DNA of 64,000 nt from JAFLBI01 sp964616465 (GTDB taxonomy: Bacteria > Bacteroidota > Bacteroidia > Chitinophagales > Chitinophagaceae): the NCBI GenBank assembly GCA_964616465.1, contig CAZTTO010000012.1:1-64000 (forward strand), read 5' to 3'. The notes beneath the pieces were generated by a model. That model was not told where the DNA came from and searched no databases. It saw only the letters and a program-made list of their open reading frames with translations. The stretch's first letter is position 1. Every line of letters starts with the position of its first letter. This document shows positions 53,285 to 62,303 of this stretch, piece after piece. Position numbers and translations under genes: made by a program.

Positions 53285-54322
53285 ATGGTTCAAATAGGCA
53301 AAATACAATTACCCGATTTCCCCTTACTCCTCGCACCTATGGAAGATGTGAGCGACCCGCCTTTTCGTGCAGTATGTAAAGATAATGGTGCAGACTTGAT
53401 GTACACGGAATTTATTAGCAGTGAAGGGCTGATTAGAAATGCCATTAAAAGTCGACAAAAACTCGATATTTACGACGAAGAGCGCCCAATTGGTATTCAA
53501 ATTTTTGGGGGAGATGAAGAGGCAATGGCGTTGAGTGCTCAAATTGTTGCTGCGGTTGAGCCAGATTTGGTAGATATTAATTTTGGCTGTCCTGTAAAAA
53601 AAGTGGTTTGTAAGGGGGCAGGTGCTGGCGTTTTAAAAGATGTGCCATTAATGGTTCGACTCACATCAGCCGTTGTAAAGTCCACTACTTTACCCGTAAC
53701 GGTAAAAACCAGGTTAGGCTGGGACGATCAAAGTAAGAATATTGAAGAAGTTGCTGAAAGATTACAGGATGTAGGTATTCAGGCACTTTCCATTCATGGA
53801 AGAACCCGTGCTCAAATGTATAAGGGTGAAGCCGATTGGGAGTTGATTGCTCGGGTAAAAGAAAATCCCAGAATTAAGATTCCCATTTTTGGAAACGGCG
53901 ATATAGATAGTCCGGAAAAAGCCCTGGCATATAAAAACAGATATGGCGTGGATGGTATTATGATTGGTCGCGCTGCAATTGGTTATCCCTGGATTTTTAG
54001 AGAAATCAAGCATTACTTAGCAACGGGCGAAAAATTACCGCCACCTACATTGACCGATAGAATTGAGGTTTGCAAAAAGCATTTACATAGAAGTGTTGCT
54101 TGGAAAAATCCAGTTGTGGGTGTTAATGAAATGCGTCGTCATTATGCCAATTATTTAAAAGGCTTACCCAATATTAAAGAGTACAGAAATAAGTTGGTAA
54201 CCTTAACAGAGGTTGCTGCAATTGATGATGTATTAGATGAAATTGCAAGGGTATATGAAGGTTATGAATTTGAAAGAATGCCCATTCAACTCATCAACTA
54301 CCATGAAAAATGTAGTGTTTAA
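53285..54322 (+). CDS. dusB: tRNA-dihydrouridine synthase, DusB type
   Basis: The 345-residue flavoenzyme reduces uridine to dihydrouridine in the D-loop of tRNAs. It has the FMN barrel motifs LLLAPMEDVSDPPFR, MYTEFISSEGL, DINFGCPVKKVVCKGAGAG with the catalytic Cys, SIHGRTRAQMYKGEADW and IFGNGDIDSPE. I start at ATG 53285 (MVQIGKIQLPDFP), which fits the family and a nearby promoter box. ATG 53255 would add ten residues. It is convergent with crtY and overlaps it by 4 bases. Confidence 0.92.
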   Translation: MVQIGKIQLPDFPLLLAPMEDVSDPPFRAVCKDNGADLMYTEFISSEGLIRNAIKSRQKLDIYDEERPIGIQIFGGDEEAMALSAQIVAAVEPDLVDINFGCPVKKVVCKGAGAGVLKDVPLMVRLTSAVVKSTTLPVTVKTRLGWDDQSKNIEEVAERLQDVGIQALSIHGRTRAQMYKGEADWELIARVKENPRIKIPIFGNGDIDSPEKALAYKNRYGVDGIMIGRAAIGYPWIFREIKHYLATGEKLPPPTLTDRIEVCKKHLHRSVAWKNPVVGVNEMRRHYANYLKGLPNIKEYRNKLVTLTEVAAIDDVLDEIARVYEGYEFERMPIQLINYHEKCSV

Positions 54323-55470
54323 CCACGAAGCATTTGCTTGATTGCAGCCGGGAAGAAAATAGTTGTTGGAACGCTACTCATAATTTTGATTTCCTCTTGT
54401 AGACTGGTTTCATTGTCTAAAAAGCGAAGTACTCGAGTTGCCGGATTTTTCTTAAACAAATCCGCAAACACACTGTAGCCCGGAACTTTTCTTTCACTTA
54501 ATACACGTAATAAGGTTGCATCGTATAACTGAAACCTTTCTTGGAAGCTTGTAGTATGTACAAATGGATGACCCACTCTAATTAAATTTTCTACAATTGC
54601 AGCACTATGCTTTTGTACAAATTGAAAAGTATATCCACTGCTCGCTTTGGTTTGTCCACCCGCTGTTCCAATGAAAATAATATTTCCTTGTTTTTTGGGA
54701 AATTTATAATTCGTCATTGGAATTACACCGTATTCCGTTGTATGAATTTGAAACTGATTAATTTGAAGCGTATTGTGTATATAATCGCTCAGTGCTTCTT
54801 CATAAGTTTCTTGCGGCAATAAAGATTCATTGAACAACGTATACTCAACAAGCGCTCTGTTTGGGGCTAATGGCAGCATATACATGAAAGTTGCACCATG
54901 ATGCTGGCTCACCCGAAAGTCCATGAACGTTGCAACAGTTGGATTGAAATAATCCTTCTCAGTTACAATTTCCCATCCCTTGAAATGTTGGTGTAAATAA
55001 AAGGTTCCCAAACTAGGCTGAATAGGCTCAAACAGAATACTGTTAAAGACATATTGTGCTTCTATTTTCTCACCTTCACTTATTACAAATGCAGTATTTG
55101 TTTCAGTTCCAATAGAATCAACCGAACGAAATTGAATATGCACATTTGGAAACGATTTTAATATTGCAAAACAATGCTCGTAAAAATCTTTGCCGCGTAT
55201 GACTTTATAAGTATAAGGAGCAATATCTAATAGCGAAGAAAAATCTGGAGAATAAAAATGGATGTTTTTCCATTGATGATGAACCACATCTTCAAAATAA
55301 CCTCTACCACTTTCCCAAAAGCACCAAGTTCTGTCGTTTTCAGTTTTTCGTGATTTGTCTATAAGAAGAACTCTTTTGTCTTTGAGTTGAGGTTCTTGCA
55401 CCAACCTTACAGCTAGGCTAAGACCCGCAGCGCCTGCTCCTGCAATGATATAATCATAGGCTGGTATCAT
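54319..55470 (-). CDS. crtY: Lycopene cyclase, CrtY-type
   Basis: The 383-residue FAD-dependent enzyme has the dinucleotide-binding motif IIAGAGAAGLSLAVRL (about 8-23), the lycopene-cyclase signature DRTWCFWE, and FIGTAGGQTKASSGYTFQFVQ near residue 270. The family closes beta-ionone rings on lycopene-type ends. It is the last gene of the carotenoid operon and overlaps crtZ by 4 bases. In saproxanthin-type pathways it forms one ring only, because the other end is already hydrated; this is an inference from the operon content. Confidence 0.93.
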   Translation of the reverse strand: MIPAYDYIIAGAGAAGLSLAVRLVQEPQLKDKRVLLIDKSRKTENDRTWCFWESGRGYFEDVVHHQWKNIHFYSPDFSSLLDIAPYTYKVIRGKDFYEHCFAILKSFPNVHIQFRSVDSIGTETNTAFVISEGEKIEAQYVFNSILFEPIQPSLGTFYLHQHFKGWEIVTEKDYFNPTVATFMDFRVSQHHGATFMYMLPLAPNRALVEYTLFNESLLPQETYEEALSDYIHNTLQINQFQIHTTEYGVIPMTNYKFPKKQGNIIFIGTAGGQTKASSGYTFQFVQKHSAAIVENLIRVGHPFVHTTSFQERFQLYDATLLRVLSERKVPGYSVFADLFKKNPATRVLRFLDNETSLQEEIKIMSSVPTTIFFPAAIKQMLRG

Positions 55471-55955
55471 TGCGCTTGTGCAACTGACTTTTGATGTGCT
55501 TTATCTCTTTGAACTTTTTCCCAATATTTTTTTGCTACAATCAACATCCCAAAACTTTCACCATGCTCTTTTCCAATATGCTTATGGTGCATTTTATGCG
55601 CCCAACGAATTGCTTTTACATAAGTGTTGTTAGAACGAGTAAACCATTTGAATCGCTGGTGAATAATTACGTCATGCACAAGAAAGTAAGCTAATCCATA
55701 GAGTGCAATACCAAAACCAATAGCCGCTACCCAATAATAGCCATTCTGTAATCCAAGCATAATGCATAGCCAACTTGGAATTGCAAAGATTAAAAAGAAT
55801 GCATCGTTCTTTTCAAAAAAATGACCAGTAGGTTGATGATGGTCTTCATGCAAGTACCATAGAAATCCGTGCATGATGTATTTATGTGTTAGCCATGTAA
55901 TTCCTTCCATAATTATAAAAGTGGCCAGTGTAATGAAGATGTATAACAGTATCAT
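55467..55955 (-). CDS. crtZ: Beta-carotene 3-hydroxylase, CrtZ-type
   Basis: The 162-residue membrane di-iron hydroxylase has four histidine clusters: HKYIMHG (24-30), HEDHH (36-40), HDVIIHQRF and the HKMHHKHIG/HGESFGM pair. Together with four hydrophobic spans this is the CrtZ/fatty-acid-hydroxylase type. It puts a 3-hydroxyl on the beta ring. It overlaps both neighbours by 4 bases and is therefore translated with them. Confidence 0.93.
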   Translation of the reverse strand: MILLYIFITLATFIIMEGITWLTHKYIMHGFLWYLHEDHHQPTGHFFEKNDAFFLIFAIPSWLCIMLGLQNGYYWVAAIGFGIALYGLAYFLVHDVIIHQRFKWFTRSNNTYVKAIRWAHKMHHKHIGKEHGESFGMLIVAKKYWEKVQRDKAHQKSVAQAQ

Positions 55956-56635
55956 GCAAAAACTCTTAAAGCGATGAAGAAAAAGGTTTGTATTAATAAC
56001 AAATGCACTGCAAATTGGTTGTTTTTTTCAAATTTCAATTTATGAAAAGCCACCAACAAAGCAGCACTAATTAAGAACCAGCAAAGGTAGTTGAAAAAGG
56101 GAACTTCGCCTGTGCCCTTCCATTCCCAAAAGCCCAGCATAATAGCTCCCGGCTCCATGATCCAGTCAAAAAATGTAGCCAGCAAAGCACCATCAACAAT
56201 AATAGAAAAGCTGTGTAGGCCTGTTCTAATCCGAATATCTTTCTCTCTATACTTATCCATGATCCATTCATTAATGGTGGTCATTAGAATCCCACATCCA
56301 AAAACCACCACCATCCAATTTACTCCAATCAATAAAGGCACTTCATTGAAGTGAGGACCCATAGATGTTCCATAAGCATAGTTGCCAAATAATCGTCCTG
56401 TATGTACGCCTATCATTTCAGTTCCCATACCAGTTAGGAAGGCGAGGAGGGTAAACAGCCAGAAATGAATGTTTTTATCTTTCTGATTCCAAATTAACAA
56501 GCCAAACATAAGCAATAGGTTCAGCGGCGTATTTGCAATAAACCATTCTTTGTAGGGAGAAAAAAGAATTCCAATGGCACCACTTATGTGAAATAAAATA
56601 GCAATTGCTATTGATATGTTTTTTCTGCTGTACAT
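55952..56635 (-). CDS. cruF: CruF-like carotenoid 1',2'-hydratase
   Basis: The 227-residue membrane protein of about seven helices matches the carotenoid-biosynthesis DUF422/CruF family (GMGTEMIGVHTGRLFGNYAYG and PLLIGVNWMVVVFGCG are characteristic). CruF adds water to the psi end of carotenoids such as gamma-carotene, giving a 1'-hydroxyl. The position between crtD and crtZ fits a pathway to a monocyclic dihydroxy carotenoid. It overlaps crtZ by 4 bases and lies 22 bases after crtD. Confidence 0.85.
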   Translation of the reverse strand: MYSRKNISIAIAILFHISGAIGILFSPYKEWFIANTPLNLLLMFGLLIWNQKDKNIHFWLFTLLAFLTGMGTEMIGVHTGRLFGNYAYGTSMGPHFNEVPLLIGVNWMVVVFGCGILMTTINEWIMDKYREKDIRIRTGLHSFSIIVDGALLATFFDWIMEPGAIMLGFWEWKGTGEVPFFNYLCWFLISAALLVAFHKLKFEKNNQFAVHLLLIQTFFFIALRVFA

Positions 56636-56657
56636 CTTAATCCTTACAATGAAGTTA

Positions 56658-58145
56658 CTATCCTTTCAAATGATAATCTTGTGATATTAGGTTGGCTGTA
56701 ATTTTTGCACTTTGCAAACACAAAGGTATGCCACCCCCTGGGTGAACACTCCCACCAGCCAGGTATAGTTTTTTGATTTTTGGAGCGGCGTTTGGATGTC
56801 TTAAGAATGCAGCCCACTTTGAGTTGGAACTGGTTCCATATAAAGAACCTTGGTAAGAGCTTGTTTTCGATTCAATAGTTACTGGATCTAAAATGGCTTC
56901 TGTAGCTATCAGCGGCTCTATATCTGTTCCCAGCATTTGTTTCAACTTTGCCAGAATATTGTTTCTGGCCTGCCTCTTTAATTCCTCCCAGTTTTGTCCA
57001 ACATTAGCCGGAGCATTAATCATTACAAACCAGTTTTCATGGTTTGCAGGTGCATGCACCCCTTCTTCCATTTTGGAAGTAATGTTGATGTAAATGGTTG
57101 GGTCGTTGTATAGTTGTTTGGTAACAAAAAGCGCATTGAATTCTTTCTGATAATTTTCTGTAAAAAATATGTTGTGCAATCCAAGTTCAGAAAATGAATG
57201 GCGAATGCCCCAATAAAAAATAAGAGCACTGCTGCTTCTTTCTTGCTTCAAGATACCAGCAGCTTTTCTATCTAGTTTCAGCAGATTCTTATAAGTAAAG
57301 TAAGCATCCATGTTACTTACAACTACATCTGCGAAGTAATTTTTTTTATTTGCAACGATGCCTTTTGCTTTTCCTTCACTATGAATGATTGACTCAACAG
57401 GCGTTTCAAATTCAAAAACAACACCCAGTTCTGATGCAAGTTTATACAGAGCATTTGTAATAGAAATCATGCCTCCCTTTGGATAAAAAGTGCCTTCATT
57501 GATTTCCAAATGTGGAATCATGGTAAGCATTGCCGGGGCTTGATACGGATTACTGCCATTGTAAGTAGCATATCTGTTGAACAGCTGAACTGTTTGCGGA
57601 TTCTTGAAGGTAGATGTATTGAATTGATGCATCGACTGAAAGAGATGCGCCAATTGAATTGGTCCAAGGGCTTTCTTCCAGTTTATGTATCGCAAAGTTT
57701 CTTTTCGGTGCAGGGAGTGCTCTAAAAAAATATGTCCAGTTTGGTTATAAAGCTGATTGGCTTTTTGAAGATAATTTAATACAACTTCTGAAGATTCACC
57801 TAAATGTTCTTCAAGCGTTTTTGCGAGTTCATTCGGATTAGCAGGTGCTTTAAACTTGGTGCCATTGGGATAGAAATAGTGACAGGCAAAGGGAACCGAT
57901 TCGTAGTTCAAATAGTCCTTCAATTGTTTACCAGCAGCTGCAAATAATTCTTCTAATAAATGAGGTTGAGTAAACAAACTTGGACCTGCATCGAAAGAAT
58001 ATCCATCCTGATCAAAATGACTGAGCTTGCCACCCGGATAACTATTTTTTTCAAAGACGGTCACAGAAAATCCTTTCGCTGCGAGACGAATAGAACTTGC
58101 TAAACCCGCAACGCCAGCTCCAATAACTATGGCATTATGACTCAT
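56658..58145 (-). CDS. crtD: CrtD-like carotenoid 3',4'-desaturase
   Basis: The 495-residue FAD-dependent amine-oxidase-like protein shows the N-terminal motif IGAGVAGLASSIRLAAKGF, then FEKNSYPGGKLSH, a DAGPSLFTQP segment and the C-terminal GGSVHPGGGIPLCLQSA. It is a paralogue of the crtI product encoded 1.4 kb upstream. Presence of two such enzymes together with CruF suggests that this one is the 3',4'-desaturase (hydroxyneurosporene-desaturase type), as in flexixanthin and saproxanthin operons. Its start overlaps the end of idi by 11 bases. The assignment to CrtD rather than CrtI rests on operon context. Confidence 0.82.
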   Translation of the reverse strand: MSHNAIVIGAGVAGLASSIRLAAKGFSVTVFEKNSYPGGKLSHFDQDGYSFDAGPSLFTQPHLLEELFAAAGKQLKDYLNYESVPFACHYFYPNGTKFKAPANPNELAKTLEEHLGESSEVVLNYLQKANQLYNQTGHIFLEHSLHRKETLRYINWKKALGPIQLAHLFQSMHQFNTSTFKNPQTVQLFNRYATYNGSNPYQAPAMLTMIPHLEINEGTFYPKGGMISITNALYKLASELGVVFEFETPVESIIHSEGKAKGIVANKKNYFADVVVSNMDAYFTYKNLLKLDRKAAGILKQERSSSALIFYWGIRHSFSELGLHNIFFTENYQKEFNALFVTKQLYNDPTIYINITSKMEEGVHAPANHENWFVMINAPANVGQNWEELKRQARNNILAKLKQMLGTDIEPLIATEAILDPVTIESKTSSYQGSLYGTSSNSKWAAFLRHPNAAPKIKKLYLAGGSVHPGGGIPLCLQSAKITANLISQDYHLKG

Positions 58146-58671
58146 GGGTAGTGTAGTTTTTGTGCCACCACTCTTGCACTTTAGGAAAAGCTATTTTGAA
58201 CCAAGGTGTAAATTCTTGTGGAGCAATATGAATTTGTTCTTCAATGTTTACAATCGATTCAAATTTAAAATCAGCTACTTCTTCTGGATTCGGTTCAATA
58301 CTTCCTTCGTATTCACCAACAAACACATGGTCGTACTCGTGTTCAACCAAACCATTGTCGAATGGAGCTTGATAAGTGAAATCGAATACTTTATTTAATT
58401 GCGTGTGAATGCCCATTTCTTCTTGGAGTCTTCTGTTTGCAGCATCTATTGTGCTTTCACCAGGGCGAGGATGACTGCAACAGGTATTCGTCCATTGACC
58501 ACCGCTGTGGTACTTTGAAAAAGCCCTCTGCTGTAATAGCATATCGCCTTTTCTATTAAAAAGAAAAACGCTGAAAGCTCTGTGAAGCAAAGCTTTTTCA
58601 TGCGCTTCCATTTTTTCCATCACGCCTATTTCATGGTCATTGGTATCTACTAAAATAACTTCATCTCTCAT
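58135..58671 (-). CDS. idi: Isopentenyl-diphosphate delta-isomerase, type I
   Basis: The 178-residue Nudix-type enzyme converts isopentenyl diphosphate to dimethylallyl diphosphate. Catalytic features are NTCCSHPRPGES with the active-site Cys, the Nudix-like NRRLQEEMGI and EYDHVFVGEYEG with the metal-binding Glu residues. It boosts precursor supply for the carotenoid operon in which it sits, 21 bases after crtB and overlapping crtD by 11 bases. Confidence 0.94.
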   Translation of the reverse strand: MRDEVILVDTNDHEIGVMEKMEAHEKALLHRAFSVFLFNRKGDMLLQQRAFSKYHSGGQWTNTCCSHPRPGESTIDAANRRLQEEMGIHTQLNKVFDFTYQAPFDNGLVEHEYDHVFVGEYEGSIEPNPEEVADFKFESIVNIEEQIHIAPQEFTPWFKIAFPKVQEWWHKNYTTHES

Positions 58672-58692
58672 CGCAACGGGGGTATAATCTGA

Positions 58693-59529
58693 CTATAGTA
58701 AATTAAACTGACTTCGAATACCAGCTTTAGCAAGGATAAACATTTTGCCATAATCTGGAATACGAATGCGTTCTTCTAAAATTCTTTCTGGCTGTATTTG
58801 TTTTATTTTTTTGAAAAGCGACAAATAATATTTGTATGCTACATATACACCAAACCTAGCTTTCATGGGCAAGCGAATAATACCATCGAAAGCATCATCA
58901 AAATCTTTTTGAATGTCGGCTTCAATTGCTAGTTTATCTTGGTAGCTGAAGTTTTTAAAATCACAGCCAGGGAAATACATTCTATTCAACTGCTGATAAT
59001 CGGCTTTCACATCTCGCAAGAAATTTACTTTTTGGAAAGCAGAGCCTAATGATTTTGCAGCAGGTTTGAGTGAGTCGTACATGTCTTGATTCCCCTCACA
59101 AAAAACATAGAGACACATTAATCCAACAACCTCAGCACTTCCATAAATGTACTCTTCATAACCAGCTCTATCATATTGGCGCTTCGAAAGATCCATTTCC
59201 ATGCTGTATAAAAATGCATCTATGAGTGCATGATCAATATTATACTGATTAACCGTTAGTTGAAAGCTATGAAGAATAGGATTGAGGCTAATTTTTCGGT
59301 TAATAGCGTCGTAGGTTGCTTGCTTAAATTCGGCCAACAACAAGTCTTTATCATGTTCATGAAATGTATCTACAATTTCATCAGCAAATCGCACAAAGCC
59401 ATAAATATTGAAGATGGGCTGACGAAGCTCCTTATCCAACAAGCGGATAGCAGATGAGAAGCTAGTACTGTACTTCTCAGTTGTGATTTTGCTGCATTGT
59501 TCTGATACTTCTCGGAAAAGCTGGATCAT
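58693..59529 (-). CDS. crtB: Phytoene synthase
   Basis: The 278-residue all-helical synthase condenses two geranylgeranyl diphosphates to phytoene. The two Asp-rich Mg-diphosphate motifs are present as VRFADEIVDTF and NFLRDVKADYQQ, with YIYGSAEVVGLMCLYVF between. The length is a little short of typical bacterial CrtB (about 300), but no motif is missing. It lies 15 bases after crtI. Confidence 0.94.
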   Translation of the reverse strand: MIQLFREVSEQCSKITTEKYSTSFSSAIRLLDKELRQPIFNIYGFVRFADEIVDTFHEHDKDLLLAEFKQATYDAINRKISLNPILHSFQLTVNQYNIDHALIDAFLYSMEMDLSKRQYDRAGYEEYIYGSAEVVGLMCLYVFCEGNQDMYDSLKPAAKSLGSAFQKVNFLRDVKADYQQLNRMYFPGCDFKNFSYQDKLAIEADIQKDFDDAFDGIIRLPMKARFGVYVAYKYYLSLFKKIKQIQPERILEERIRIPDYGKMFILAKAGIRSQFNLL

Positions 59530-59544
59530 AAGCCGATTTTAAAG

Positions 59545-61017
59545 TTAGCTAAAATGTTTCAACACTTCGTTTGCCACTACTTCTCCACTAATTAAGCTGG
59601 GCGGCACACCGGGTCCGGGTACCGTGAGTTGACCAGCATAAAACAGGTTTTTCACCTTCTTACTTCTACAGGCGGGTTTTAAAACAGCCGTTTGCAGTAA
59701 AGTGTTCGCCAGTCCGTAAGCATTTCCTTTAAAACTGTTATAATCCTTAACGAATTCGCTGTATGCAAATGACTGTTGAAACACAATATGGTCACGGATA
59801 TTTTGTCCGGTAATTCGTTCCATCCTTTCAAGAACCAAGTTAAAATAATGTTGTCGAATTTCTTCTGTATCACCTTCTAATCCAGCTGCAACGGGAATTA
59901 AAAAGAATAAATTTTCATGTCCTTCTGGTGCACATGATGGATCGGTTATTGAAGATGCACTTACATAAAACAATGGATTTTGAGGCCATGTTTTGGTTAC
60001 ATAAATTTCTTTTCCATGAACATCAAAAGAGCTGTCAAAAAACAAGCTATGGTGCACCATGTTAGCTACCTTTTTATTAATACCCACATAGTATAATAAG
60101 CAGCTTGGAGCCATTACCCTAGTATCCCAATATGTTTCTGAATAAGATCTTGCTGAAGCAGGTAGTAGTTTTGTTTCAATATGATGGTAATCGGCGCTTC
60201 CTACAATAGCATCGGCTTTATAAGAGCCAGCTTTGGTGTGTACAAATTTGATTTGATTCCTCTGTAATTCCAATCGCTCCACCTCTTCATTGAACTTAAA
60301 TTCAACACCTAAAGAAAGAGCCAGCTGGTACATACCTTCTACAATGCTGTACATTCCCTTTTCAGGATACCAGGTTCCACCTTTAATATCGGCATAGTTC
60401 ATTAGACTATACAAGGCCGGTGTTTTTTCAGCCAGGGCGCCTAAGAAAAGAACAGGAAATTCCATGAGTTGCTGCAAGCGCGAATCTTTAAAGTGGCTCG
60501 CCACGTGCGATTTCATAGAATTGAAAACGTCCAGTTTAAAAATGCCCTTTAGCAAATCAATATCAGCAAATTCGGTGAGTGATTGTCCGGGTTTAAACAC
60601 CAATTTTTGGATACCCACTTGGTATTTGTATGCCGCTTCGTGCAAAAACTTATCCAGTTTAGGTGCGCTGCCCGGCTCTAATTTTTCAAAAACACCGCGC
60701 AGGGCTTGGTAATCGGCCGGAATATCAATTGGTCCATTTTCGTAATAAACCCTGTAGGAGGGATCTAATCTCGTAAGCTTGTAATAATCAGTTACTTGTT
60801 TTCCGAATTGCTCGAAATAACGTTCAAAGATGTCGGGCATCCAATACCAACTTGGTCCCATATCGAATTGGAAGCCATTGGCACTAAGTCTGCGGGCTCT
60901 TCCACCCGGCTGATTGTGTTTTTCTAGGACAGTTACCTTCCAGCCTGCCTTAGCCATGAATGATGCGGCTGACAGTCCGGCAAATCCACTGCCGATTACG
61001 ATTAATGATTTATTCAC
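59545..61017 (-). CDS. crtI: Phytoene desaturase
   Basis: The 490-residue FAD enzyme desaturates phytoene to lycopene. It has IGSGFAGLSAASFMAKAG at the N-terminus, LEKHNQPGGRAR, FDMGPSWYWMP and the C-terminal GQLTVPGPGVPPSLISG, which is the bacterial CrtI pattern. The start is GTG at 61017; no ATG is close. It is the first enzyme gene of the operon, 33 bases after the sigma factor gene, so the two are very likely co-transcribed. Confidence 0.93.
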   Translation of the reverse strand: MNKSLIVIGSGFAGLSAASFMAKAGWKVTVLEKHNQPGGRARRLSANGFQFDMGPSWYWMPDIFERYFEQFGKQVTDYYKLTRLDPSYRVYYENGPIDIPADYQALRGVFEKLEPGSAPKLDKFLHEAAYKYQVGIQKLVFKPGQSLTEFADIDLLKGIFKLDVFNSMKSHVASHFKDSRLQQLMEFPVLFLGALAEKTPALYSLMNYADIKGGTWYPEKGMYSIVEGMYQLALSLGVEFKFNEEVERLELQRNQIKFVHTKAGSYKADAIVGSADYHHIETKLLPASARSYSETYWDTRVMAPSCLLYYVGINKKVANMVHHSLFFDSSFDVHGKEIYVTKTWPQNPLFYVSASSITDPSCAPEGHENLFFLIPVAAGLEGDTEEIRQHYFNLVLERMERITGQNIRDHIVFQQSFAYSEFVKDYNSFKGNAYGLANTLLQTAVLKPACRSKKVKNLFYAGQLTVPGPGVPPSLISGEVVANEVLKHFS

Positions 61018-61050
61018 TGTTTAATGGAAAGATTCAACAGCAATATAACA

Positions 61051-61551
61051 CTATCCGCGTTGAATTTGTTCTTTCAGCAATTTTCTGGCGAAATGTATGC
61101 GGCTTTTGATGGTTCCTAGAGGCTCCTGCAGCATATCTGCAATCTCGTGGTACTTAAATCCATCGTAGTACAACATAAACGGATTTTTAAAGATTTCAGG
61201 CAGGTTATGGATAGCTGCTTGAATTTCTTTGATGTTAATGCCTGAAATGGCTTGGTTGCTAACAGCACCTTGGTTATAGTCAATTAAGAACTCGTTGGGT
61301 GTATTGTCGAAAATGGTATTTCTTTTCGCTTTTCTGCGATAGTTGTTAATGAAGATGTTACGCATGATTGTGTACAACCAAGCTTTGATATTGGTACCAA
61401 CGTGGTACTTATCCTGATTCGATAAGGCTCTGAAAAGGGTTTCCTGAAACAGGTCTTTTGCAGCTTCTTGATCGCGGGTAAGTGTAACAGCAAATGGCTT
61501 CAAGAACTCTGCGTTGTTAATGAGCATTTGGTTGAATTCTGCGGTTGACAT
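61051..61551 (-). CDS. ECF-type RNA polymerase sigma factor heading the carotenoid operon
   Basis: The 166-residue protein has sigma region 2 (about 8-75: AKDLFQETLFRALSN, WLYTIMRNIFINNYRR) and region 4 (about 110-160: YHEIADMLQEPLGTIKSRIHFARKLL). There is no anti-sigma gene beside it. I use ATG 61551 (MSTAEFNQML). The longer frame to 61590 adds 13 unlikely residues. Its place at the head of the crt operon suggests that it controls the pathway, possibly in response to light or oxidative stress as CarQ does in myxobacteria; this is only an analogy. Confidence 0.9.
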   Translation of the reverse strand: MSTAEFNQMLINNAEFLKPFAVTLTRDQEAAKDLFQETLFRALSNQDKYHVGTNIKAWLYTIMRNIFINNYRRKAKRNTIFDNTPNEFLIDYNQGAVSNQAISGINIKEIQAAIHNLPEIFKNPFMLYYDGFKYHEIADMLQEPLGTIKSRIHFARKLLKEQIQRG

Positions 61552-61681
61552 AACTTCTTGTTTAATTGTTAACGATGTAAAACTAAACAATTAAATGTAC
61601 AAACACCAAATTTCTGTCTAAGAAAATATGTTAAAAAATAAAACAAAGTGGGTCAATGGGTTATGAGTTTCTTGCGCGCAC

Positions 61682-62056
61682 TTAAATCTCATCTGGGTAC
61701 CTTTTAACCAAAATAACCTCCTTTTTAGGGGTCACGCGGTAGCCATATTCGTAGCAAAAGAAGTAGGTTTTTCCGTCCGGGTACCGCTGGGTATGCGTGA
61801 AGAATCTGAAGCAAAAGCCTTTTTCAGCTAGCTTTTCACGGCAGATAGCTTTAATTTTTGAGCTCTTTTGTTTAAAGTAAGTTTCTAGTAAACTTCTGTT
61901 CTTTATTAAAACCTGGTTTACTTTTTTGATGCGTCTTTTTGCAGGACAGCTTTTGGTTTTTAGATTATTGAACTCGTTTTTGCAATCTGGGCTACAAAAC
62001 TTCTTATCTGAACGGCCGCTAATTTTTGCATTACAAGTTAAACAGGATTGATGCAT
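61682..62056 (-). CDS. Small zinc-ribbon protein
   Basis: The 124-residue protein begins with a four-cysteine zinc site, CLTCNAKISGRSDKKFC followed by SPDC, like short treble-clef or DUF2116-type ribbons. A Lys-rich helix follows, and then a beta-rich C-terminal domain with many aromatic residues (THTQRYPDGKTYFFCYEYGYRV). The ATG at 62056 (MHQSCLTCN) is preferred over the TTG nine bases upstream. Function is unknown; nucleic-acid binding is likely from the ribbon and charge. It is divergent from ssb across about 250 bases. Confidence 0.75.
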   Translation of the reverse strand: MHQSCLTCNAKISGRSDKKFCSPDCKNEFNNLKTKSCPAKRRIKKVNQVLIKNRSLLETYFKQKSSKIKAICREKLAEKGFCFRFFTHTQRYPDGKTYFFCYEYGYRVTPKKEVILVKRYPDEI

Positions 62057-62145
62057 GGATGACAACGGGTTGATTTTAAACTAAATAGAGTGGCAAGATA
62101 AAGGATTTGAAAAATGATGATCTCTAAAAAATTGTTAATCTGTTT

Positions 62146-62255
62146 AATAAACGACGCAAACGTTTATTTCGGAAGTTAAACGTTTAAAAACGGCTATTCT
62201 GGAAATTCTCATTCACATTTGGTTACGATTTTGAAATGGCGCCAATCAAAATCGT
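62146..62255. promoter_or_regulatory. Cluster of palindromes upstream of ssb
   Basis: Three inverted repeats lie within 110 bases in the gap between the zinc-ribbon gene and ssb: AATAAACG/CGTTTATT (62146-62153 and 62161-62168), the perfect 12-base palindrome TTAAACGTTTAA (62176-62187), and a 10-base pair ACGATTTTGA/TCAAAATCGT (62225-62234 and 62246-62255) around TGGCGCCA. The first two share the AAACG/CGTTT half-site, as an operator family would. No cognate regulator is evident. Confidence 0.45.
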
Positions 62256-62303
62256 GTTTTATACTCTATTTTAAAAATCGCCGTAAGGCACAAATGTTGA
62301 TTT

